Source of the DNA: Oscillospiraceae bacterium
Lineage (GTDB): Bacteria > Bacillota > Clostridia > Oscillospirales > Acutalibacteraceae
DNA: 5,768 bases
NCBI GenBank assembly: GCA_031270785.1
Contig: JAISWM010000003.1
Span: forward strand, 1 to 5,768
Direction: 5' to 3'
Below the pieces are notes generated by a model that ran no database searches, was not told where the DNA came from, and was given only the letters and a program-made list of their open reading frames with translations. Below, piece by piece: positions 1-5,632 of the stretch; within the stretch, counting starts at the first letter, position 1, and each line of letters starts with the position of its first letter. Made by a program: the position numbers and the translations under genes.

Positions 1-108
1 TGCAGAGCATACGGGGCATTACGGCGGACTTGGCAGGCTTCCTTCGGAAGCCGCCCGCAAAAATCATTGGAGCCGCGACCTAGAAGGTCGGGGAATTAGA
101 CCCTAAAT
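1..108. other. GC-rich stretch of unknown nature
   Basis: The first 100 bases are 58% G+C by direct count, and composition drops sharply to AT-rich after about position 100. All three forward frames are open from the window edge, with stops at 81-83, 104-106 and 106-108, so no frame can be chosen on length. The frame stopping at 81-83 ends in ADLAGFLRKPPAKIIGAAT, which looks protein-like, but I do not recognise it. There is a perfect 7-bp hairpin (36-42 with 46-52, 3-nt loop) and a second of 5 bp (76-80 with 86-90). This could be the tail of an upstream gene, a structured RNA, or the end of a repeat or mobile element. Confidence 0.3.
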
Positions 109-138
109 TAGATTAAAAAATGACGGAGTATCAATATT

Positions 139-900
139 ATGAAATTTAAAAAATTTATTGCACTGATTTGCGCGTTTTCTTTTGTGTTTTCAAATTTAAT
201 TAATGTTTCTGCGCACAAAGCAGTCAAAGCAGTCAAAGTGACGCTTTTGGGAGATTCAGGAGTAGGAAAAACAGCATTGCTTCAGAAAGTAGTGAATGGG
301 AAAGTTGAGGAAAACATTTCTTCTACCGAAGGAATAAACTTTATGCATAAAGAATGCGATAATAATCTTTATCTTAATTTTTGGGATACCTCCGGTAACG
401 AAAGCCTTCTTAGCACAACCAAAACACATTGTAGGAACGCGAACATAGTGGTCATTGCCGTTAATAGGACTCGAACTAGTATAGAAGAGAGTGTTGATGC
501 GTGGATGAAAATAGTAGAAACCATCTGCCCAGATGCAAAGCGTATTTTAGTGGCAACTAAAATAGATGCTGAAGGTACGGACGATAATTCGGCACTCATT
601 GAGAAGAAAGCGACAGAACATCATATGGAATTATACCGCGTAAGTGCTACATCAGGCGCTGGAATGGAAGACTTCGAAAATGCGTTGATCCGTGCAGCAA
701 CTGAAATTGTTGCAGCTAGAAATGTGGCTGAGGTTGGAACAGCCAAAACTACGGTAACCACAAAAACAAGAACGCCAACCCCACTGTTAGTAGCAGGAAT
801 AGTAACAGGGATAACAGCAGCGGTGGGATTGATAGCAACCATGGTGCACTTGGCCAAAAGTCGGCTTTCTGCGAATCGGCTACAACCAAAACTTACCTGA
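139..900 (+). CDS. Rab/Ras-like small GTPase with signal peptide and C-terminal membrane anchor
   Basis: This 253-residue protein has a P-loop GTPase core at about residues 32-192. G1 is GDSGVGKT (38-45). T63 in switch I precedes EGINF, which resembles the Rab IGVDF segment. G3 is WDTSGNE (82-88), G4 is TKID (140-143, the TKxD form also seen in Rho proteins), and G5 is SAT (169-171). The overall pattern is eukaryote-like (Rab/Rho) rather than Era, Arf or MglA. The N-terminus looks like a signal peptide: KFKK, a hydrophobic run at 6-23, and a possible signal peptidase I site VSA|H after residue 25. Residues 201-215 are Thr/Pro-rich. A hydrophobic segment at about 215-238 is followed by a basic tail (KSR...R...K). 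There is no C-terminal cysteine for prenylation. The start is supported by CGGAG at 124-128, 10 nt upstream, and by the signal peptide. Asn87 replaces the usual catalytic Gln. The GTPase fold is clear; location and role are inferred. Confidence 0.88.
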   Translation: MKFKKFIALICAFSFVFSNLINVSAHKAVKAVKVTLLGDSGVGKTALLQKVVNGKVEENISSTEGINFMHKECDNNLYLNFWDTSGNESLLSTTKTHCRNANIVVIAVNRTRTSIEESVDAWMKIVETICPDAKRILVATKIDAEGTDDNSALIEKKATEHHMELYRVSATSGAGMEDFENALIRAATEIVAARNVAEVGTAKTTVTTKTRTPTPLLVAGIVTGITAAVGLIATMVHLAKSRLSANRLQPKLT

Positions 901-990
901 TATAATAAAAATCTTTTAAAATAATGGCATTTTTGTTTCCCCCCCGCCTATGGGCGTGGGAAAAAAGATATTACCAATTAATTTGGCTCA
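901..990 (-). repeat. Palindromic repeat, copy A (reverse orientation)
   Basis: The first 40 nt match the reverse complement of the right arm of copy C (1714-1814) at 31 of 40 positions. A GC-rich apex follows (CCCGCC, loop, GGGCG at about 943-956), then an A-rich second arm that is recognisable at first and diverges near 985-990. The element begins directly after the GTPase stop codon (898-900). The far end is uncertain. Confidence 0.65.
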
Positions 991-1010
991 CAACTAGATT
1001 CACAGCAAAC

Positions 1011-1081
1011 AAAAAACTTCAAAACCAAGGTGAGGATTCGAAATGTTTCAATCTTCGGCGTCAGTTCCCTTAACTAACGCC
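1011..1081 (-). terminator. Stem-loops downstream of the tRNA pair, possible terminator
   Basis: On the minus strand just after the tRNA-Ser CCA end there is a 10-bp stem with one G-U pair (1072-1081 with 1057-1066, 5-nt loop). A second bulged hairpin (1035-1053) follows, then a run of six U at 1016-1011. The strong first stem lacks an adjacent U-tract and the U-run lacks a strong adjacent stem, so this is not a textbook intrinsic terminator. It may instead be a 3' trailer processing structure. Confidence 0.3.
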
Positions 1082-1085
1082 ACAC

Positions 1086-1175
1086 TGGCGGAGAAGGAGG
1101 GATTTGAACCCTCGTGTTAGTTTCCCAACCTACTCCCTTAGCAGGGGAGCCTCTTCACCACTTGAGTACTTCTCC
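1086..1175 (-). tRNA. tRNA-Ser(GCU)
   Basis: The minus strand folds as a class II tRNA. The acceptor is GGAGAAG/CTTCTCC with discriminator G73 and an encoded CCA. The D arm has GG in its loop. The anticodon stem CTCCC/GGGAG has loop CTGCTAA (anticodon GCT). The long variable arm has a short stem typical of serine tRNAs, and the T arm is GAGGG-TTCAAAT-CCCTC. It reads AGC/AGU codons. It lies 17 nt downstream of tRNA-Gly and is probably co-transcribed with it. Confidence 0.96.
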
Positions 1176-1192
1176 ATAATATTAATTTATAA

Positions 1193-1266
<74 letters not shown>

Positions 1267-1285
1267 ATCTTGTACAACGAATTAC

Positions 1286-1315
1286 ATTTTATCATATTTA
1301 TTGTCGTAGTGTCAA
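1286..1315 (-). promoter_or_regulatory. Sigma-70-type promoter of the tRNA pair
   Basis: On the minus strand there is a perfect -35 TTGACA (1315-1310), an 18-nt spacer, and a -10 TAAAAT (1291-1286; five of six consensus bases) preceded by an extended -10 TGA (1294-1292). The -10 ends 19 nt before the mature tRNA-Gly 5' end, which places the likely start of transcription about 12 nt upstream of the tRNA. Confidence 0.8.
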
Positions 1316-1455
1316 TAATAAAAAATATTTTGAGAAAATTTTCAATTTTGGGCCGTGTCTCAAAACATGGGCCATAACCTAAAATTTATACTTTTTTCGG
1401 TCATGTTTCAAAATAATTGAAATCTCTTCTTCCCCCCCGCCTTTGGCGGGGGAGT
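1316..1455. other. Intergenic DNA with two stem-loops
   Basis: No credible gene is present. One bulged stem-loop pairs 1351-1358 with 1365-1373. A perfect 8-bp GC hairpin pairs 1434-1441 with 1445-1452 across a 3-nt loop. The stretch before the GC hairpin (CATGTTTC at 1403-1410 and following) loosely mirrors the left arm of copy B. This hairpin may therefore be the apex of another, degraded palindrome that shares an arm with copy B. Confidence 0.45.
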
Positions 1456-1556
1456 TATATCCAAAACCATTTAAAAACATGGTATTTACCGTTTTTTTCC
1501 CAGCAGAATGCGGAGGGGAAACAAAAATGTTACGGTTTCAAAAGGCTTTTACTATA
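1456..1556 (+). repeat. Palindromic repeat, copy B
   Basis: This 101-nt imperfect palindrome matches copy C at 91 of 101 positions, counted by eye and without gaps. It has TATA-type ends, a left arm containing ACCATTTA and GGTATTTACCG, an apex GCA-GAA-TGC, and a right arm ending GGCTTTTACTATA. The arms pair imperfectly with each other and include G-U pairs in RNA. Confidence 0.85.
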
Positions 1557-1659
1557 TAGTGTTTTTCAAAAAACAGCTATATTTACGTGCTCTCTCTCGG
1601 CAGGCTCGCTGGGTGAGAGTGCGCGGGCAAATTTGCTTTTTTAGGGAGCAGTAGCTATA
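1555..1659 (+). repeat. Palindromic element F, different arms
   Basis: This ~105-nt imperfect palindrome starts TATAGTG inside the end of copy B and finishes with GTAGCTATA. The central stem pairs 1589-1596 with 1615-1622 (GCTCTCTC against GAGAGTGC, one mismatch). Partial arm symmetry continues outward (AAAAAACAG against an AAAAAAGCA complement). The arm sequence differs from copies A-D, but architecture and length agree. Confidence 0.5.
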
Positions 1660-1672
1660 CTTAAAACAAAAA

Positions 1673-1712
1673 GTCCCCAGATTCAAGTTCCAACGGCTTT
1701 CAGCACTGGGGG
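1673..1712. repeat. Short inverted repeat
   Basis: CCCCAG (1675-1680) pairs with CTGGGG (1706-1711), enclosing 25 nt, in the gap between elements F and C. The stem is not followed by a U-tract. Its role is unknown. Confidence 0.4.
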
Positions 1713-1713
1713 G

Positions 1714-1814
1714 TATAGCAAAAACCATTTAGAAGCGTGGTATTTACCGTTTTTTCCCCAGCAGAATGCGGAGGAAAAACAAAAATGTCACTGTTTCAAA
1801 AGGCTTTTACTATA
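1714..1814 (+). repeat. Palindromic repeat, copy C
   Basis: This 101-nt copy has the clearest symmetry of the family. Left arm 1714-1763 and right arm 1767-1814 flank the loop GAA, with inner stem GCA/TGC. The ends are TATAG(C/T)AAAA on both strands. It shares its terminal TATA with element E, so the two are directly joined. Confidence 0.87.
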
Positions 1815-1927
1815 GCTGTTACGATTTAAAACAGTTCTCAAAAGTAAATTTATCCGTGTATTTTCTCCCAGCCGTCGGCTGGGAGAAAGTTATAAAAATT
1901 AGACGCTTTTCAAACGAAACAGCTATA
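1811..1927 (+). repeat. Palindromic element E upstream of the ABC exporter
   Basis: A 117-nt palindrome is bounded by a perfect 10-bp inverted repeat, TATAGCTGTT at 1811-1820 and AACAGCTATA at 1918-1927. Its centre is a perfect 12-bp hairpin (1862-1873 with 1877-1888, loop GTC). It ends 11 nt before the AAGGAG of the downstream gene, so it would lie in the 5' leader of any transcript starting upstream of it. There is no U-tract after the stem, so it is not an intrinsic terminator. Confidence 0.75.
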
Positions 1928-1950
1928 TATGCCACAATAAGGAGAAAATT

Positions 1951-3693
1951 ATGAAAATCAAAAACTCAAAACAACGATTAAAAAAATTAATTTCATATTA
2001 TAAGCCATACAAAAAAATGTTCTTTTCGTATTTATTTATGTCTTTGATGTCGGGGCTAATTTCAATAAGCATTCCGGCAATGATGAGGTATGTGACAAAT
2101 AATGCGATTAATTTTGAATATACCGCTGCCGTTAAAACTATTCTAATTTTGTTTGGCGCAGCGATAATTATGTTGATTTTGCAGTATGGATGCAATTATT
2201 ACGTGATGTTTACAGGCAGTTTGATGGGCGCAAACATCGAAAATGATATGCGAAACGAAATTTTTAGAACTTACCAAACACTTTCGCATAAATTTTTTGA
2301 TAAAAACGAAACCGGAGAATTAATGTCGAGAATTACCACGGATTTAAATAATTTAAGCAAATTTTTGCATAGATTTCCCGAAGAAATTTTCTTTTTTGTG
2401 GTTAGGTTCGCCGGAGTTTTGGCGGTTCTTTGCTGGATTAACTGGAAGCTTGCAATCGTTGCAACCATGTTGGTGCCTATTGTTTGCGTATATATTTTGT
2501 GGTTTATGCCAAAGCTTACCAAAGCTTTTGAAAAAAATTTCAAAAAATTGGCAATTGTTAACGCAAGAATTGAAAACAGCCTTGCGGGGATCCGTGCTAC
2601 AAAATCGTTTACGAATGAAAATTTAGAAATTCAAAAATTTGAGGATTCCAACCAAAATTTTGTCAGCAGTCAAAGGGAATCATTTAAAATCCTTGGTTGG
2701 AGCTATTCCGGAATGTTTGCGCAAGCTTCGCTTTACATCCCGCTCGTAATTACAACTTCAGCGCTTTTAATCATAAACAACCTCTTATCGCTTGCGGATT
2801 TGCCGATTTTTACAATGTGTGAAATGCTTTTAATCGGGCCGCTTTGGGGTTTTATGGAAATGATTGAGATTATGGGGCACTCAATTGCGGGGTATAACAG
2901 GTTCGTGGACATGGTGGAAACGAAATCCGAAATCGTGGATTCTGAAAACGCCGTGGAGCTTGAAAACGTGAAAGGCAATATTTTATTTCATGATGTTACA
3001 TTTAAACACGAAAAGGCTGATAAAAAAATCTTCAAAAATTTAAATCTTTACGTAGAATCCGGCCAATATATCGCTCTGGTTGGTTCTTCCGGCGTTGGTA
3101 AATCTACACTCTGTAATTTGATCCCAAGATTTTACGATGTTTCAAGTGGTGAAATTTTAGTTGACGGAATTAATATAAAAAATATAAAACTTGAAAATTT
3201 ACGTAAAAACATAGGTTTTGTGCAACAAGACGCATTTTTATTCTCAGGAACAATTTTAGAGAACATTCGCTATGGGAAGCCAAGCGCGACCAACGAAGAA
3301 ATTATAAAAGCCGCGAAAAATGCGTATGCACATAATTTTATTATGAATTTGCCAAACGGATATGACACACAAGTAGGTCAAAGAGGGGCAAGACTTTCCG
3401 GCGGGCAGAAACAAAGGCTCGCAATTGCGAGAGTATTTTTGAAAAATCCGCCGATTTTAATTTTCGATGAAGCAACTTCCAGCCTTGATAACGAAAGTGA
3501 AAGATTTATCCAAAAATCCATGGAAAAACTGGCTGAAAACCGCACGACAATTGTAATTGCGCACAGGCTGTCAACTATTAAAAACGCAAAAAGAATTCTT
3601 GTTATGGCCGACGGCAAAATTGCTGAAGAAGGCACGCATGAAGAATTGCTGTCTCAAAACGGTGTGTACGCTGAATTTTATAATCTTTTATAG
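1951..3693 (+). CDS. ABC exporter half-transporter (membrane domain fused to ATPase)
   Basis: This 580-residue protein has the usual length and order of a type I ABC exporter (MsbA/multidrug-like). Hydrophobic spans lie at about 23-45, 60-87, 142-186 (two helices) and 254-300 (two helices), giving six membrane segments. The ATPase domain occupies about 343-580: Walker A GSSGVGKST (378-386), Q-loop Q426 in VQQD, signature LSGGQKQR (482-489), Walker B ILIFDE (502-507) with catalytic E507, D-loop SSLD (510-513) and switch H538. All catalytic residues are present and no partner half-transporter lies nearby, so a homodimer is likely. AAGGAG at 1939-1944, 6 nt before ATG, supports the start. It should sit in the cytoplasmic membrane and export a lipid, drug or peptide; the substrate cannot be told from sequence. 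It is the first gene of an operon with the ABC-F gene. No confident promoter was found in its repeat-filled leader. Confidence 0.95.
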   Translation: MKIKNSKQRLKKLISYYKPYKKMFFSYLFMSLMSGLISISIPAMMRYVTNNAINFEYTAAVKTILILFGAAIIMLILQYGCNYYVMFTGSLMGANIENDMRNEIFRTYQTLSHKFFDKNETGELMSRITTDLNNLSKFLHRFPEEIFFFVVRFAGVLAVLCWINWKLAIVATMLVPIVCVYILWFMPKLTKAFEKNFKKLAIVNARIENSLAGIRATKSFTNENLEIQKFEDSNQNFVSSQRESFKILGWSYSGMFAQASLYIPLVITTSALLIINNLLSLADLPIFTMCEMLLIGPLWGFMEMIEIMGHSIAGYNRFVDMVETKSEIVDSENAVELENVKGNILFHDVTFKHEKADKKIFKNLNLYVESGQYIALVGSSGVGKSTLCNLIPRFYDVSSGEILVDGINIKNIKLENLRKNIGFVQQDAFLFSGTILENIRYGKPSATNEEIIKAAKNAYAHNFIMNLPNGYDTQVGQRGARLSGGQKQRLAIARVFLKNPPILIFDEATSSLDNESERFIQKSMEKLAENRTTIVIAHRLSTIKNAKRILVMADGKIAEEGTHEELLSQNGVYAEFYNLL

Positions 3694-3697
3694 GAGG
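3692..3697 (+). promoter_or_regulatory. AGGAGG ribosome binding site overlapping the upstream stop codon
   Basis: A full AGGAGG begins inside the TAG stop of the ABC exporter (3691-3693) and ends 4 nt before the ATG at 3702. Ribosomes finishing the first gene would occupy this site, so translational coupling of the two genes is likely. Confidence 0.85.
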
Positions 3698-3701
3698 AGT
3701 T

Positions 3702-5234
3702 ATGGGGATTTTAATCGTCAAAAATTTAACACATTCATTCGTGGATAAAGTTTTATATAAAAATGCCGAGTTTGAACTTTTTAAAGGCGAACGCATCGGT
3801 ATTGTCGGCCAAAACGGGACCGGAAAGACTACACTTTTGCGTTCACTTGTAAATGAAATTACACCCGATACAGGTGATATTCGCTGGCAGAAAAATGTTA
3901 AAATCGGTTATCTTGATCAACACGCTGAAATTGACCATACACTCACAATTTTTGAATACTTAAAAACCGCTTTTGACGATTTATACCAAGTTGAAAGTGA
4001 GCTTAATAAAATTTATGAAAGCATGTCTGAAAATTTTAGTGATAAAACCGCCCAAAAAGCCTCGGATTATCAGAGCTTACTTGCAAATCGCGGATTTTAT
4101 GAAATCGAAAGTATGGTTTTAAAAGTTGCAGATGGCCTTGGAATTACGGCGATCGGCGCTGAAACCCTTTTAGAAAATTTAAGCGGAGGGCAAAGAGCAA
4201 AAGTAATTCTTGGAAAACTTTTGCTTGAAAGCCCTGACGTCCTATTGCTCGACGAACCCACAAATTTTTTAGATAAAGAACACGTCGATTGGCTTACTGA
4301 TTATCTTAAAAACTTTAATGGCGCGTTTTTAGTAATTTCTCACAATTTTGATTTTTTGGACAAAATCACAAATTGTATCCTTGATATTGAATTTAAAACA
4401 ATAACGAAATATAACGGCAATTTTGCTAAATTCTTGGAAATTAAGGGTTTGCGCAGAGAAAGCTACATACGTGAATTTCAAGCACAACAAAAAGAAATTA
4501 AAAAACACGAAGATTATATCGCGCGGAATCGAGTAAGAGCCTCAACTGCAAAACAAGCGCAGTCCAGAATCAAAACGCTTGAAAAAATGGAAGTTTTAGC
4601 TCCCCCGCAAATGCCACCAAAGCCCAATTTTAAGTTGATTTCATTACCCATTGCAAATCAAAAAGCTTTAAAAGTTTTTGGTTTGGAAATTGGTTATGAT
4701 AAAGTCCTTTTGCCTAAAATAACTTTTGAGGTAAAATCCGGTGAAAAAATCGTAATTACCGGCTTTAACGGTGTTGGAAAGTCCACACTCCTAAAAACTT
4801 TAATAGGGAAAATTCCTGCCATTGAGGGCACTTTTAAGTTTGCTGATTACGCGCAAATCGGATATTTCGAGCAAAATTTAGCATGGCAAAACCCAAACGC
4901 AAACCCACTTGAAATTATTTCAGAAAAATTTCCGAAATGGTCACAGCAAGATGTGCGAAAAAGCTTGGCGCGGTGCGGTATTATGGCCAAAAACGTACTT
5001 CAAAAAATCGCCACTTTAAGCGGGGGAGAACAATCCAAAGTAAAACTGTGTATTTTAGCAAACTCAAAATCAAACTTTTTAATCCTTGACGAACCTACAA
5101 ATCACCTGGACGCCGATTCTAAAAAAATTCTGCGGCAGCAGCTTTTAAAATGGGGAGGAAATTTGATTTTAGTTTCCCACGAATCCGGTTTTTATGATGG
5201 GCTGGCAGATAAAATTATTAATTTGAAAGAGTGA
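3702..5234 (+). CDS. ABC-F family ATPase (ribosome-associated type)
   Basis: This 510-residue soluble protein has two ATPase domains and no membrane segments. Domain 1 has Walker A GQNGTGKT (36-43), signature LSGGQ (160-164), Walker B LLLDEPTNFLD (181-191) and H214. Domain 2 has Walker A GFNGVGKST (354-362), signature LSGGE (439-443), Walker B LILDEPTNHLD (460-470) and H493. Both catalytic glutamates (E185, E464) are present. The charged inter-domain linker at about 245-300 corresponds to the region that contacts P-site tRNA in ABC-F proteins such as EttA. Length and lack of a C-terminal extension resemble the YbiT-like group. The first DEPTN motif has Phe where His is usual (TNFLD). ABC-F proteins act on the ribosome in the cytoplasm, either easing stalling or protecting against ribosome-targeting antibiotics; which applies here cannot be decided. 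It is second in an operon, 8 nt after the exporter gene. Confidence 0.95.
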   Translation: MGILIVKNLTHSFVDKVLYKNAEFELFKGERIGIVGQNGTGKTTLLRSLVNEITPDTGDIRWQKNVKIGYLDQHAEIDHTLTIFEYLKTAFDDLYQVESELNKIYESMSENFSDKTAQKASDYQSLLANRGFYEIESMVLKVADGLGITAIGAETLLENLSGGQRAKVILGKLLLESPDVLLLDEPTNFLDKEHVDWLTDYLKNFNGAFLVISHNFDFLDKITNCILDIEFKTITKYNGNFAKFLEIKGLRRESYIREFQAQQKEIKKHEDYIARNRVRASTAKQAQSRIKTLEKMEVLAPPQMPPKPNFKLISLPIANQKALKVFGLEIGYDKVLLPKITFEVKSGEKIVITGFNGVGKSTLLKTLIGKIPAIEGTFKFADYAQIGYFEQNLAWQNPNANPLEIISEKFPKWSQQDVRKSLARCGIMAKNVLQKIATLSGGEQSKVKLCILANSKSNFLILDEPTNHLDADSKKILRQQLLKWGGNLILVSHESGFYDGLADKIINLKE

Positions 5235-5274
5235 CCAATTATAAAATTTAAATTGCGGTATAAAGTAGGTTATA

Positions 5275-5373
5275 TATAGCAAAAATCATTTAAAAACGTG
5301 ATATTTTTACGTTTCCTCCCCGTACGGGGGGGGGAAAACAAAAACGCCACTGTTTTAAAAGATTTTTACTATA
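5275..5373 (+). repeat. Palindromic repeat, copy D
   Basis: This 99-nt member is in the same orientation as B and C, 40 nt after the ABC-F stop codon. The left arm begins TATAGCAAAAATCATTTAAA and the right arm ends GATTTTTACTATA. The apex is unlike B and C: CCTCCCC-GTAC-GGGGGGG at 5315-5332. Arms are kept while the apex differs. T-rich sequence precedes the stem and A-rich follows, the reverse of an intrinsic terminator. Confidence 0.82.
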
Positions 5374-5409
5374 GCTAATATAACCGTTTCTCTTGAAAAG
5401 AGCCATATG

Positions 5410-5514
5410 ATACTGTTTCTGATTAAAAATTTGATGTGTGTTTGATTTACTTTCCCCGCGAGTCGGCGGGGAAAGTAACAGATACAAACCGATATTTATA
5501 ATTGAAATTAGTAT
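5410..5514 (+). repeat. Palindromic element G
   Basis: This 105-nt imperfect palindrome has ends ATACT and AGTAT. The core is a perfect 11-bp stem (5449-5459 with 5466-5476; ACTTTCCCCGC against GCGGGGAAAGT) and a 6-nt loop. Outward from the core the arms stay largely complementary with small mismatches. Arm sequence differs from A-D, but the layout (AT-rich arms, GC-rich apex, ~100 nt) is the same. Confidence 0.7.
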
Positions 5515-5592
5515 TAAAGGTGTTTAATTTCTTATTTAAACAGTGACATTTCCCCCCTTCTGCCGCGAATGGGTGGAAAAACGAAGTATAGC
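5515..5592 (-). repeat. Degraded palindromic repeat H (partial)
   Basis: A 14-nt exact match (AAACAGTGACATTT, 5538-5551) to the reverse complement of copy C's right arm is followed by a C-run, TTCTGC and a GGTGGAAAAACG stretch resembling the apex and second arm, then GTATAGC. The boundaries are poorly defined. It lies between the convergent ABC-F gene and the partial gene at the right edge. Confidence 0.45.
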
Positions 5593-5632
5593 TGCGCTTT
5601 CTTTGAAAAAAGTATAAATTGGGGCACAACTG

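Noticed and set aside
1018..1085. Possible degenerate tRNA on the minus strand (TTCGAATCCTCACC looks like a T-arm)
   Set aside because: The 5' side of the T-stem does not pair and no acceptor or anticodon arm can be drawn; the stems there fit plain hairpins.
1417..1644. 75-residue forward frame
   Set aside because: It runs through palindromic copies B and F; the translation follows the repeats and shows no protein family features.
1400..1930. CRISPR array
   Set aside because: The repeats are ~100 nt palindromes with TATA ends and irregular spacing, not short direct repeats with unique equal-length spacers, and no cas gene is present.
1766..1954. 62-residue forward frame ending at the exporter start
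   Set aside because: It is made of the right arm of copy C and element E and has no independent coding signal.
5315..5332. GC hairpin as the terminator of the ABC operon
   Set aside because: T-rich sequence comes before the stem and A-rich after it, on both strands, which is the opposite of an intrinsic terminator.
5290..5629. Two minus-strand frames with PPTRGE and PPPVRGG-like segments
   Set aside because: They translate the GC-rich apices and arms of repeats D, G and H.
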